In this document: piece by piece, positions 1 through 11,385 of the stretch
How positions within the stretch are numbered: position 1 is the first letter of the stretch
Layout: each line of letters starts with the position of its first letter
Translations under genes and position numbers: made by a program
Notes under the pieces: model-generated
What the model was told of the DNA's origin: nothing
What the model saw: the letters and a program-made list of their open reading frames with translations, nothing else
The model's database searches: none
NCBI RefSeq assembly: GCF_030247195.1
Contig: NC_080671.1
Span: 188,211,725 to 188,275,724 of the forward strand
DNA from: Topomyia yanbarensis
Taxonomy: Eukaryota > Arthropoda > Insecta > Diptera > Culicidae
Length of the DNA: 64,000 bases
Direction: 5' to 3'

Positions 1-79
1 GAAAAAGAACACTTTTATTTGTAAATTAAATGTTATGCTTTATCGTAACTCTTTCTTCTCCATGAAATCCAAAAAAGTA

Positions 80-1525
80 CCTGGTCAATGAAATAGGTGT
101 ATTGTAATCCATTGCATTAAAAATTTTCAAATCCAATGATTTTAAGACTTCAACATTTTTAACAACTAGTAACCTGTGTATGCTCCCTAATTCAACCAAA
201 TTTTATCCATTTGTCTTGTCATTGAGTCATTCAAACGCTGATAAGTTTCCGTTGGTATAGGGTAGCATTCCTTTTAAGCTGCTTCCCACAAACGATCCTT
301 ATTTGTGAAATTTCGATCAAATAACTTCTTTTTAAGTACATTAGTTAAATTTTCTACGGGATTGATGACAGGAGATAGGCATGGTTCGAAATTATAGTCA
401 CTTTATTATCTCGAAATCATTCCTTTACATACTTCGATGTGTCTTTTTGGTAAATATCTTGCTGAAACTGTCATGTAAATGCACGTTATCTTTGGCAGAG
501 GACTGCATGGCATCCTTTAGGGTGTCCATCCTTTAGCGTTGCATTCGAATCTTGCCATTATAGTGGTGTTGCGAAGAATAGGACCTGCGCCATTCCACGA
601 AAAGCAAGCCCCAAACCTCATTGTTCTCGCCTCCGTGCTTTAGCATATTTTGCGTGTGTCGCAGATCAAACTGTTTGCACTTTGGACGTTTAACGTTTCG
701 TTGTGCATCGGAGGAAAACAGGTTTACCTTTGATTCGTCCCTCCGAAGGATATGTCGCCATTTTTTTTATTCCTTCTGAACCAGGCCCATTAACGCTGTT
801 GAATAGCAAATTGCATTTTTCTTCAAAGGCTTTGGCTTCGAAATAGTGGAACCTTCTTAGCAATTCTTTCTGGAAGATTGGAATTTTACAGCCTACAGCG
901 AACTGTTCTCGGACCTACCACTTTTCCATTTTGTGCTGAATTGGTCTTGGATGACGCAAATGGATCAGATTTCGCTAAAATTGCAATACGATGGTCAGCT
1001 GCTGTAGATGTTTTCTTGGGTTTTTTGCGTGTTTCCCTTTTTCAAAGGTTTTAAGGTATTTGTAACGAAGTTTTCGGAACGCCGCAATGTATTCGCGATT
1101 TATTTATACGTCTTATCTTCTTGAACAAAATTTCTTAGCAAAACTTAGCGTTCCACTTGAGTACAGTGAGATGCTCGACCCATTCCACAACAAATCTTTG
1201 ACTTATTCAACATTTAAATACATTTATTAACACGCAGAATTCAAATTTCACCAAATAAAAAGTATAATGGAATTATGTAAAATAATAAAACGTAATATAT
1301 TTCACACACCTATTATATTGACCACACGAAAAAGCCTACGGTAGTCTTGTTTTGCATCTTGACAAAGATTGCAAATATAATCAGCGCCAACAACCCACTA
1401 GTAACTTGACAGATCCCAAGGCTTCTGTGTGCGGTAGGTGTGATTGAGACTGCTGCAACTTGGTATGCGTAATTGAGAGAAAAACAAAATAATCTATCAC
1501 ACACCTATTTTATTGGCCAGCAGTG
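80..1525 (-). mobile_element. Tc1-like DNA transposon, degenerate
   Basis: The right end reads, on the minus strand, TACACTGCTGGCCAATAAAA followed by TAGGTGT; the left end at 80-100 matches it (CTGGTCAATGAAATAGGTGT) but has lost a few outer bases. TA dinucleotides sit just outside at 78-79 and 1526-1527, as expected of Tc1/mariner insertion. A second direct copy of the terminal motif lies about 200 bp inside the right end (1304-1324), giving an IR/DR-like arrangement on that side only. A broken transposase fills the interior on the minus strand. The element cannot be autonomous. Confidence 0.8.
190..1183 (-). pseudogene. Tc1-family DDE transposase pseudogene
   Basis: Conceptual translation of the minus strand from an ATG at 1183 begins MGRASHCTQVERK, the usual Tc1 N-terminus, and passes through a degraded helix-turn-helix region with in-frame stops (TYK followed by a stop). 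Near 740-600 it reads RDESKVNLFSSDA and, later, MLKHGGENNEVWGLLF, matching the Tc1 catalytic block SDESKFNLFGSDG and KHGGGSVMVWG. Near 450-330 it reads TKKTHRSM, then across frame changes NPVENL and LKKKLFDR, the block around the third acidic residue. Several frameshifts and stops separate these pieces. When alive it would have cut and pasted the element at TA sites. Family assignment is firm; the exact lineage is not resolved. Confidence 0.8.
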
Positions 1526-1534
1526 TATCTCGAT

Positions 1535-2042
1535 ATGCCGCATTCATAAAATTTTCATATTTTAAACAAAATTGTTGAAAATGTCATTATCAACAACTTT
1601 ACTGAAGGCACCAAGTTTATTACTATTTTTGAAGAGTTAATTTTCAATAATTACCTCTATGAGAATTAATCACTAAAATTATTATATCAGAGTATGCACT
1701 GTTTTATATTGGAAAACTTCTAGAAGTTGTCAAACCTTCAAAGCCAAGTATTATTAAATTAGGTGATCTTACACGCTGAAATTTTTTTCGAATATTTATC
1801 CCACTTTAAAAGATCGTAATCTTTGACTTCATTGACATATTGTACAAGAAAATAATCTATAGGGGTTCGAAAGCTGTTTCATGCTGATTCTTTTTGTTTG
1901 TAGACTGCAATGATATGTGTTAGATACTTATGTTTCTGAATTTTAAATGATTTATCAAACTCATACTAAATTTCAGCATTTTTCAAAAAATTTACGATTT
2001 TCATCAAAACCCCCTGCAAACCAAATTTCTGGCCACGCCATT
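1535..2042 (+). mobile_element. hAT-like non-autonomous element, 3' fragment
   Basis: This stretch aligns base for base, with scattered differences, to 62555-63062 in the same orientation and ends in CTGGCCACGCCATTG, the degraded counterpart of the terminal repeat CTGGCTACGCCACTG. The left part of the family is missing; homology begins right beside the Tc1-like end. It has no coding capacity. Shared phrases include the segments around 1620, 1740 and 1850. Confidence 0.8.
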
Positions 2043-2519
2043 GGTTATAATAATAAATCACGAACTACGAAACTCATTTTCATATGGATTATGACAGTGT
2101 GTGTAAGGCGTATGACAACTATCATACACAGAACAATACCTAACAATAGATGGATTAGAGAAGCCGTTTGCTAGATTTGATTTACACTGGTGGATAATTA
2201 TTGTTCCTTATGTCATAGTTGTCGTCGCTCTCCTTACATACACTCTGTGAATTACAAAGAAAGCAGCTTGCTCTGACTTGAATCCTAGTAAACAAAACAG
2301 CACACTAGCAGTAACCACATTCCTCTGAACTATCGTTTTCATTCGCTAAAAAGTTTAAAATTGAGACTTGCAATCTAAAACTTTTTAGCATAGGCCCTTT
2401 CATGAATATCATTGAATGGAGAAACGCCTAATGCCACCCACTGAGAAATCACAAACAAATGCTTGAAACCCGTCCTACACAGGTCCCATAGTGGAACGGT
2501 TGACCAACAGAAGACCTCT
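2043..2519. other. No gene or repeat recognised
   Basis: AT-rich DNA between the hAT-like fragment and the MITE. Short open frames here show no family motif. Confidence 0.5.
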
Positions 2520-2750
2520 CGCGTGTTTTTTGTAAACGGCCAATAAGCATACTGTCAAATTTCACTTTGAGAGAATATTCTGGACAAACCGTAACTCGCC
2601 AAGAGTGGACGTTGGCATTTTATAAAAGAGAAAAGTTTTCTCTTTCGTTTAATGCTGTCACTAATAATCGGCGATTGATGGTTTGGCCAGAATTTCCTCT
2701 CAAAGTGAATTTTGACAGTATGCTTATTGGCCCTTTTCAAAAAACACGCG
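2520..2750. mobile_element. MITE with long terminal inverted repeats
   Basis: The ends are CGCGTGTTTTTTG and CAAAAAACACGCG, and inverted similarity continues inward for about 80 bp: the left arm contains GGCCAATAAGCATACTGTCA and the right arm its reverse complement. The flanks share GACCT next to each end, a possible remnant of a target-site duplication. The two apparent reading frames are simply the two arms. No coding function. Confidence 0.85.
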
Positions 2751-3469
2751 GACCTTCATCAGATCACAATAAAACAGACTGTTATAGAGGGAGAACGTAA
2801 ACAAGCCGAAATGGTACCACCTGGTAATGCGGCCAAACGAACGAATATGGAAAATGATCAACATTGTGATCGATTCCCATTTCATAGAACATTTGATGAA
2901 TTTGGTTTAATAAGTTAAAGTTAACAATTTAAATTTCTCCATGAAATTAGTAGTTATGATTAAATGAAATTTGAATGCATATTACGATGTGAATTATCGA
3001 AATGCTGTTTGAAATCGCGTAATCAACAATAGCATATATCACCTTGGCAACATTGTGCGTGCTTTGGTGTGTGTGTAATTAGTATTTGGAGATGAATTTA
3101 GGTAAATTCAAATCAAAATTTAGAAAAATTCAACTCATCATAAACAAACTATTTAAAAATTTGAGTGATTTATTCGGGATTTTGTAACGAATCGAGCTGT
3201 GGATCAGTAGAAGTGATTTAACTTTGGATTGTTGTGCATTTAGGTGAAAGGCTTCGGTGTGTATAGCGAGGATTGAGCTAGTAGCGACGAAGAAATGTGT
3301 CTCATCGCTGATTTCAAGTCAAGAAATCGAAAAAAAAAACAATGAGTGTTTTATTTTCAAAATATTGCAAGTCTATTTTAAGAAAGTGATAAATGCCAAA
3401 ATATTAGTTGATCAACCAGGAAATGAGATGAATAGAGGTGCTGAGATGAATTAGGGGGCATCAATCGTA
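2751..3469. other. No gene or repeat recognised
   Basis: AT-rich DNA with short open frames only. I see no motif, splice structure or repeat match here. Confidence 0.5.
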
Positions 3470-4113
3470 CTTTTCAGATATTTCAAATGGTCTTTTTGTA
3501 GTGAGAATGCGTGTAGACCTACCCATTTCCTCCTACCATACAGTACAAAACAGAAGGAGGTGATACCATCACTCAGCGAACTCTTTGCACATATTAAGAA
3601 CAGACTAATACGTGCCAGTTTTGTGAACAAATGACATATTACGGACAACTCTACCCAGGAACTGCTAAGGAAAGTTCACCTGCAGAAAGAACTGTCATCA
3701 CCCGGGCTCCAATATCTTTTCTTGAAAATGTGGCTGTTCAGGCAATAATGACAGCTGCAAAAGCTGCGTCAAGCACTTCAACCTCAATAACTAATACCAC
3801 CAGTGAAGAAGCTACTACTCGAGATGGACAGTTGCCACTCTTTACAAGCAAGGCCCACGAAGAACATTTGATCGTGAGTATCAAGACAGTAATCAAGATG
3901 ATGACACGGACGACCCCGAAGTTGGCGAGAAAACAAACATTTTTCCGCCGCGAAACTAGATCTCCGCTCGTAGCGGCAAGTTTCACGCATGGGATTTTAC
4001 AGGCTCTGAATAAGAGTAATAGTAATTGTTACATATTGAATATATGAATATAAAAGACCCAGGGCTCCTCTAAACTAACGCATTGAGCCTTGTCAAAAAA
4101 TAATTAAAAAAAT
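3470..4113 (+). mobile_element. ORF1-only retroposon, 5'-truncated copy
   Basis: Homologous to the 3' half of the complete element at 25335-26533. Shared blocks include the zinc-knuckle region (3612-3660), the alanine/threonine-rich segment (AVQAIMTAAKAASSTSTS) and the 3' end, which carries ATAAAAGACCCAGGGCTCC and an A-rich tail near 4097. Truncation at the 5' side is typical of target-primed retroposition. Reading frames are broken: the frame that starts at 3631 covers the C-terminal part, while the upstream part lies in another frame. It encodes no reverse transcriptase. Confidence 0.75.
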
Positions 4114-5990
4114 AGAGGGGGATGACTTTAGGAATTCAAAAAAAGAGTTCATTTTTCGCAATACCCAACTGAGCATGTACCGCGAGTGTCTGAGTAGTGT
4201 TCAGCAAAGAACCTGGAAAAGGTCGTCGATTGCGGAAATAACCTCACCCTCCCTGACCATGTGCAATCGAGAAAAATGTGCATGCGACGGACCTACAAGA
4301 AGACTGAGGAGTGGCGGTCTGTGTGGTAGCAACATGGAACATTAAATTTTCTCGGTCGCGATGACGATGACGTCACTGTTGGATCAGTTTCTCCACACCT
4401 ATAGTATTGTCGTTCTCACATCAACTAAATTTCATAAAAGCCATGTGACCAGCGCAATATTATACTGACTGTACTTATTTTCGAAATCGCCAAGTCCTTC
4501 ATAATTGATTCAATAGTCCACGAATATGTTCTGTCTGCCAGTAGTAATATCATTAGTTAATTGAACTAAGACGGACGTAAACACGGAGAGCGTCGAAGAG
4601 GTGTAACATAACACTATTTTTATGTAGGTCTCATCAGGTCGATCAAATGAATTCTTCAATTCGAAAACCCTGTAGCGAGAAAACTTGCGGTGCACCCAAA
4701 AAAATAATAACAGAGATTGGAGAAGAAAAATGAAATTTTTGTCGTAAAATTAAGAATTTATTACTGTTTTCCCTTCCCCCGTCTTTGTGCACCGATTTCT
4801 CAGCTCCCCGAAACTGCTTGTTGTTATTCCGTTCGGCACATCGTTTCCCGGGGCCATCCATCCATAGAGACGGCCACGGAAGACAGCATCACTGGCAGCA
4901 GAAGCATCCGGAATGATTAATGACGTTTGCCATCGAAAGCAGTAATAAATGATGAAACTTATTAGCTTTCAAGGTGTACGAACCAAGCTCAGATTATTTT
5001 GCCGAGATCCTTTTTTCTGTTTGTAGCGGTCGCTTTACCACACAGAACCTCGGTAGCCTGATTGTCTGTCCGTTCCGAGATTCCACCCTCAGGGACCCTC
5101 TGGTGCAGCTAGACCAGAATGAATCAATTTCTCATCCTACCGGCCGAGAGGTCTCTAGGAATTTGAATTTCTTCCCTGTCATATCCGTCACCTTCTGTCA
5201 GCTCAAGGAGGTTTACCCTGGGGCAGGAATTTCCCGCAATCAATCAATATTAAAAATTGTCGTAATCCAAACACCTCCCCCGAGACCTGCTGTGATCTAA
5301 AGTATTTGGACCTTGATTATTGGGCTAGAACCTTCCCCTCCCGTGGGTCGGGTATGGTGGTAACGTGAAAAATGATAAATATCATTCTGGAAGAAGTGGG
5401 ACGGCATGCTTCACAGCCGGCCCCGTCAGCAAATGGTCAAAATTAAATTCCTCTGGAATGCATATCCACAGCATCGTCATGCGGAGCCGGCGAACGAGAT
5501 GAATCATTATTACTCTTCGGCATCGTACTTGAGAACGATTACTTATGATTTTTCTACCGCTTACGAACGGGAATTTCGATGGGACGTTTCGAAGGGGCAT
5601 GTCGGCCAAAAAATGCCCACTCATGCTGACCTCGCTTCATACCCTCTCCTCACGCACGTTAGGCCACGCTATTCGAGTTCGCTCTGCCGTTTGAGTTTCT
5701 TGGAGATCACTTGTGCAAATAGATCGCGCTGTGGCAGGTGATGGATATTTCTGTACGGCCAGCTAGGGTGGGCAGGGCGGCAGAAGATAATATCAGAAAT
5801 TGTATCAAGTCATTATCGTCGACCGGTGTGATGCCGCACCAGTTCTATTCTGGTAAATTATTGAACGCTGCTGCGGTCACGCTTGTCACGTCGGATGAGA
5901 GCTCGTATGTATGCTTTGCCTTGCAAACTGCCACGGTGTCTCTGGTAGAACAATAATTAAAAAACAGTATCGCTGAAATACTCACTAATC
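4114..5990. other. Higher-complexity non-coding stretch
   Basis: This 1.9-kb stretch is less AT-rich than its surroundings, and several medium frames overlap each other (for example 4974-5300 and 5406-5741, plus strand) without family motifs or convincing splice sites. It may be unique intronic or intergenic DNA with regulatory content; that is only an inference from base composition. Confidence 0.35.
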
Positions 5991-5994
5991 AAAT

Positions 5995-6300
5995 ACTCTT
6001 CTTTCATCTGATACTGATTTGAAATTTTCTATCGGGGGTCCAGAACATTTGTGTTTTTAATGATGATTATTTTTGAAGATTTTTCTTAGTTTTCATAAGA
6101 TATCTCACTTGTAGGGGGATGCATTTTTAGACAGACAATATCAGAAGAAAGCGCTTGTTACCTTAATAAGTATTTGCGAAGACACCAATAACCGACATTT
6201 ATCCAATTTTGCGATAATCCCAATTTTAAAATTGAAAAATATTTTTACTCGGGGTCTTTTTGTTTCTGCGCTATGGGGAGGCATGTGGTCAAAAATCGAA
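5995..6300 (+). repeat. Dispersed repeat family A, fragment
   Basis: The segment around 6105-6170 (ATCTCACTTGTAGGGGGAT, then an A-rich stretch and AGAAGAAAGCGC) matches 40460-40530. Family A pieces also occur at 7270-7560 (inverted), 35938-37323, 38186-39562, 40300-41110 and near 59110-59260. Non-coding. Confidence 0.6.
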
Positions 6301-6597
6301 AATTACATCAACTCCAACGTAATTCAATTCTATAATGAATGTTTGTGTATACTCTAGTTAAGAAATTCCCAGAGAACCTCATTAAAATATTTGACTTTAC
6401 TGTGAATTGTATATGTCTAAAGATGAAAAAAGATATATTAAGTGCGTTTTCTCAAATGCTAGTATCGTTTCTGAAATTAGATTTAACCATATATTCAAGT
6501 ATGTCATTTTAAAGCAAAGAATAACAGTTTTGTGATTATATTACTAGAAATGCAATATAAACGTTTTGGTACGGATTTATATGAAAAATAACCATCC

Positions 6598-6766
6598 AAA
6601 GTGGTGACGGGCATAGCGTAGTTGGTAAATCGATTGCCCTGTACGCAGCTCACCTGGGTTCGACTCCCAGCCCCACACATAGAGTTAGAAACATTTTTAA
6701 TGAGATTTCTCTAACCGAAAAAAGAGGCGATTGACCCAAAGGCTAAAATCTCTATAATCAAAAAAT
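6598..6766 (+). mobile_element. tRNA-derived SINE (Feilai-like, tentative)
   Basis: An RNA polymerase III A box, TAGCGTAGTTGG (6614-6625), and a consensus B box, GGTTCGACTCC (6657-6667), lie at tRNA-like spacing. A non-tRNA body and an A-rich 3' tail follow. The 7-bp sequence ACCATCC occurs on both sides (6591-6597 and 6767-6773), as expected of a target-site duplication. Aedes genomes carry tRNA-related SINEs of this kind; the family name is my inference. It relies on a partner LINE for mobility. Confidence 0.85.
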
Positions 6767-6773
6767 ACCATCC

Positions 6774-7269
6774 CGCGTCCTAAAATATATACACAAATTA
6801 GATCCGGAAAAAAGTCCCCCTGAACTCTTGATGTGGAATGCAAGTACAATGTATCTTCTAATTTATAGCACAGATTTCATTTGCCTGAATTTGACCTAAG
6901 CTGAGAATGCTTTTATTGAAATTTTAATGGCAGTCTTAAATAGTAGACTAGAGAAGGTTAATTCAGTACTCCATATTCAACAACTAAATGAGCGAGGATT
7001 AAACTTAGAGTCTACACATTGGAAAGATAATTGATCTGACTAGATTTTTGCTATACAATATTACTCTGTAGCAACAAATAGCACTGAGCTGCACCCAAGG
7101 GGCTCAATGTGACTAATGTGACTAAATACTTGAAATTGCTATTTTTCAAAAAAGAATGATCTTTCAAGAATTTTCATTCCTATATTAATGAGTTCCGGAA
7201 TCGCCAAAAGCAGTTGTTGTGGTCAAGAATATTTTTAATGGCTACTTGTATTACGAAAACTGTGGTTTA
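6774..7269. other. No gene or repeat recognised
   Basis: AT-rich DNA downstream of the SINE with no frame above background. Confidence 0.5.
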
Positions 7270-7560
7270 AAACTTAGTTTGATTATTTATTATTTTTATG
7301 ATACTGAAGAATTCCACGAAGATCCGTCCGAAAACCTTTAAAATAGTGACCAACCAAATTCCGATGAAACTTTACTCGTTTCACCGGCATGAAAGAGGCC
7401 CGAGCCTCATATACCAATCGACTCAGCTCGACAAATTGGGACAATGTCTGTATCTATTTTCTCTAATGTCATGTAATTATCTCAGCAACGGCTGAACTGA
7501 TGTTAACAAAACTAGTTTCAAATGAAAGGCCTAACGCGACAATTTGACACTATTATTTTT
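7270..7560 (-). repeat. Dispersed repeat family A, inverted fragment
   Basis: Reverse-complement match to 40920-41060: ACCAATCGACTCAGCTCGAC (7412-7431) is the reverse complement of the segment ending at the family's GGTAT motif. The GC-rich hairpin core is degraded here. The side near 7310-7335 also matches 59205-59235. Non-coding. Confidence 0.7.
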
Positions 7561-8852
7561 GATTTTCGATATGTTGTTTACTTTTTGAGATATGGGTCAT
7601 TTTGTTAAAACACAACCTGTTTTAACCCTTTAGATCCCACCAGCACCTCTAGGCGGTCCTATAAAAAAACTCAATAAAACTACTAAAACGTGATTGTATG
7701 TCATCATCTGCACTAGCATTTTTTCCCAACGCTCACACCTTTCATACATACACACATTATTTGAATATTCGTAGCTTTCTGTCAAAGGCAATTGATGCTC
7801 AAAGTTTAAAATTCGAGAAAACGTGGAAAAAAACTATTTCGTGTTTAGTGGTAATGTTCATTAAAAAAACTTTTAACTATTTTTGGAAATTTCAATAACT
7901 AAAAAAAACTGGAGTTGCCTGTTACTAGCATTTCACTGTAGATGTGAATTGGTTTAGTGGAATAATTCGGAAGTTTAGGTTTTTTGGTAAAATATTTTAC
8001 CTGCCTAGAGGCGGTGTTAGGCATCTGAGCGAAAAAATTTCAGTCTTCAGTGACTTATCGTATCGAAACTATCATTATGTGCAATTGTGCAATGAAAAGA
8101 ACAACATTTATTTAGGGGAGTCTGGGTTAGTTTTTTCTTCAGTTGCTTTAGCCATATGGCGTTGTCTCTAGTTCTGCACTTGAAGTACTGTCTAATACAT
8201 TCTCCAATGTGTTTATGTTGCATTACATTGTCTTTCGAACACGTTGTAAGCGATATTAAGTTTTCGAGCGTATTAGAGTCAAGAGCTTATTTTAGTAGTA
8301 TTGGGGAGAGTGCCTCAGCACTTCATTAATTACTCAGAATACAATTGATGCAATGCGTATAAATTGGCACCAATATCTTTGTTTTCTTCTTATGAACCAT
8401 TATAATAAAAATCGCCTTGCCAATTGAACCAATGCGTTGAACAAAGATGGCTTTCGCCGCTCTAACCAACGGCTTCACATGGTTAGCGCAAAAATAGGCT
8501 CATTACCCTAGGTGAAGTTTTCAAAATTTAACATTTTTGTTATTTAGGGAGAGTTCAAAGCTATTCCACGAATGACTAGATTACCTTTAATTCAACATAA
8601 TAATATTTCATATCGACAATCGAAGATATTAGGATTTTACTAAACGTACTTTTAATTTTTAAGGTAAAATTCATTTTTTCACTGTTACTTGAAAATTGTT
8701 CTATTGTAAATTTTTTGGACCTTATTTTTAGATTCAGCGCACGATTTTACATTGAAAATGACCACTAGCTTATTTAGTTCAGAAATGCTGTAAACTAGTG
8801 TAATTAAAAAGATTATAAAAATATCTATAAGCTATGGATTGGTCGAAATCCA
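7561..8852. other. No gene recognised
   Basis: AT-rich flank on the left of the 12-bp satellite. Open frames at 7698-7898 and 7944-8171 are short and show no motif. Confidence 0.45.
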
Positions 8853-9073
8853 ACGAAATTTCGCATGGAATTTCGCGCGAAATTTCGCACGGAATTTCGG
8901 GCGGAATTTCGCACGAAATTTCGCATGGAATTTCGCGCGGAATTTCGTGCGGGATTTCGCATGGAATTTCGCACAAAATTTCGCGCAGAATTTCGCACGC
9001 AATTTTGCACGAAATTTCGCATGAAATTTCGCACGAAATTTCGCACGGAATTTCGCATGGAATTTCGCGCGGA

Positions 9074-10044
9074 ATTTCGTGCGGGATTTCGTGCGGAATT
9101 TCGCGCGGAATTTCGCATGGAATTTTGCACGAAATTTCGCGCAGAATTTCGCACGCAATTTTGCACGAAATCTCGCATGAAATTTCGCACGAAATTTCGC
9201 CCGAATTTCGCACGGAATTTTACACGGAATGTCGCGCGGAATTTCGTGCGAAGTTTCATTCGAAATTCAGTGCGAAATATCGTGTGAAATTCCGCGAGAA
9301 CTTCCGTGCGAAATTTCGAGCGAAATTCCGTGCGAAATTCCGTGCGAAATTCTGTGCGAAAATCCATGCGAAATTCCGGGCGAAATTCTGCGCAAAATTC
9401 CACGCGAAATTCTGTGCGAAATTCCGTTCGAAATTCCGTGCGAAATTCCGTTCGAAATTCCGTGCGAAATTCCGTTCAAAATTCCGTGCGAAATTCCGTT
9501 CGAAATTCCATGCGAAATTCCGTTTGGAATTCCGTGCGCAATTCAGTGCGAAATTCCGCGCGAAATTCCGTGTACAATACCGTGAACAATACCGTGAACA
9601 ATTCCGCGCGAAATTCCGTGCGAAATTCCACGCGAAATTCCGTCAGAAACTCCGTGCAAAATTCCGTGCGAAATTCTGCGCGAAACAACATGCGAAATTC
9701 TGCCCAAAATTCCGCGCGAAATTCCGTGCGAATTCCGTTTGGAATTCCGTGCGTAATTCAGTGCGAAATTCCACGCGAAATTCCACGTGAAGTTCCGTGC
9801 GAAATGCAGCGCGAAATGTCGTGCGAGATGTCGTGGCAAATTCCGTGCGAAATTCCGCGCGAGATTCCGTGCGAAATCCCGTACGAAATTCTGTGCCGAA
9901 TTCCTTGCGAAATTCCATGCGAAATTCCCCGCGAAATTCCGCGCGAAATTCCGTGCTAGATTCCGCGCGAAATTCCGTGCGAAATTCCGAGCAAAATTCC
10001 GCGCGAAATTCCATGCGAAATTCCGTGCGAAATTTCGTGGAAAA
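9074..10044 (+). repeat. Satellite palindrome, left arm (971 bp)
   Basis: Position x in this arm pairs with 20459 minus x in the right arm at 10415-11385. The correspondence holds across many landmarks: 9306 with 11153, 9797 with 10662 and 9267 with 11192. I compared stretches directly and found them identical, with a rare difference near the outer edge. Confidence 0.9.
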
Positions 10045-10414
10045 TTGCTTGAGAAATTCCGTGCGAAATTTCGTGGAAAATTTTGTGAGAAATTCCGTGC
10101 GAAATTCCGTACGAAATTCCGTGCGAAATTTCGTACGAAATTCCGTGCGAAATTTCGTGCGAAATTCCGTAGGAATTGTCCGTGCGAGATGTCGTGCAAA
10201 ATTCCGTGCGAAATTAAGTGCGAAATTTCGTGTGAAATTCCACGCGAAATTCCGTGCGAAATTCCGCGCGAAATTTCGTGCAAAATTCCGCGAAATTTCG
10301 TGCGGAATTCCGTGCGAAATTTCGTGCGAAATTCCGCGCGAAATTCCGTGCGAATTTCCGTCCGAAATTCCGTGCGAGATGTCGTGCAAAATTCCGTGCG
10401 AAATGTCGTGCGAA
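10045..10414. repeat. Spacer between satellite palindrome arms
   Basis: The 370 bp between the arms are also made of the 12-bp unit, in minus-type polarity. Polarity changes at the right arm boundary, where GTGCGAATTTTCC meets ACGAAATTTCGC at 10410-10430. Confidence 0.8.
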
Positions 10415-11385
10415 TTTTCCACGAAATTTCGCACGGAATTTCGCATGGAATTTCGCGCGGAATTTTGCTCGGAATTTCGCACGGAATTTCGCGCGGAATC
10501 TAGCACGGAATTTCGCGCGGAATTTCGCGGGGAATTTCGCATGGAATTTCGCAAGGAATTCGGCACAGAATTTCGTACGGGATTTCGCACGGAATCTCGC
10601 GCGGAATTTCGCACGGAATTTGCCACGACATCTCGCACGACATTTCGCGCTGCATTTCGCACGGAACTTCACGTGGAATTTCGCGTGGAATTTCGCACTG
10701 AATTACGCACGGAATTCCAAACGGAATTCGCACGGAATTTCGCGCGGAATTTTGGGCAGAATTTCGCATGTTGTTTCGCGCAGAATTTCGCACGGAATTT
10801 TGCACGGAGTTTCTGACGGAATTTCGCGTGGAATTTCGCACGGAATTTCGCGCGGAATTGTTCACGGTATTGTTCACGGTATTGTACACGGAATTTCGCG
10901 CGGAATTTCGCACTGAATTGCGCACGGAATTCCAAACGGAATTTCGCATGGAATTTCGAACGGAATTTCGCACGGAATTTTGAACGGAATTTCGCACGGA
11001 ATTTCGAACGGAATTTCGCACGGAATTTCGAACGGAATTTCGCACAGAATTTCGCGTGGAATTTTGCGCAGAATTTCGCCCGGAATTTCGCATGGATTTT
11101 CGCACAGAATTTCGCACGGAATTTCGCACGGAATTTCGCTCGAAATTTCGCACGGAAGTTCTCGCGGAATTTCACACGATATTTCGCACTGAATTTCGAA
11201 TGAAACTTCGCACGAAATTCCGCGCGACATTCCGTGTAAAATTCCGTGCGAAATTCGGGCGAAATTTCGTGCGAAATTTCATGCGAGATTTCGTGCAAAA
11301 TTGCGTGCGAAATTCTGCGCGAAATTTCGTGCGAAATTCCATGCGAAATTCCGCGCGAAATTCCGCACGAAATCCCGCACGAAAT
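10415..11385 (-). repeat. Satellite palindrome, right arm (971 bp)
   Basis: Reverse complement of 9074-10044. Its inner part, 10415-11153, also forms an inverted pair with 11377-12115 (coordinates sum to 22530), so this arm has two possible partners. Confidence 0.9.

Noticed and set aside
5406..5956. Protein-coding gene in the GC-richer stretch
   Set aside because: Two adjacent frames exist but lack motifs, consistent splice sites or a plausible start; competing frames on the other strand are as long.
6611..6668. tRNA gene
   Set aside because: A and B boxes are present, but the sequence continues into a SINE body with an A-rich tail and target-site duplications, and the cloverleaf is not complete.
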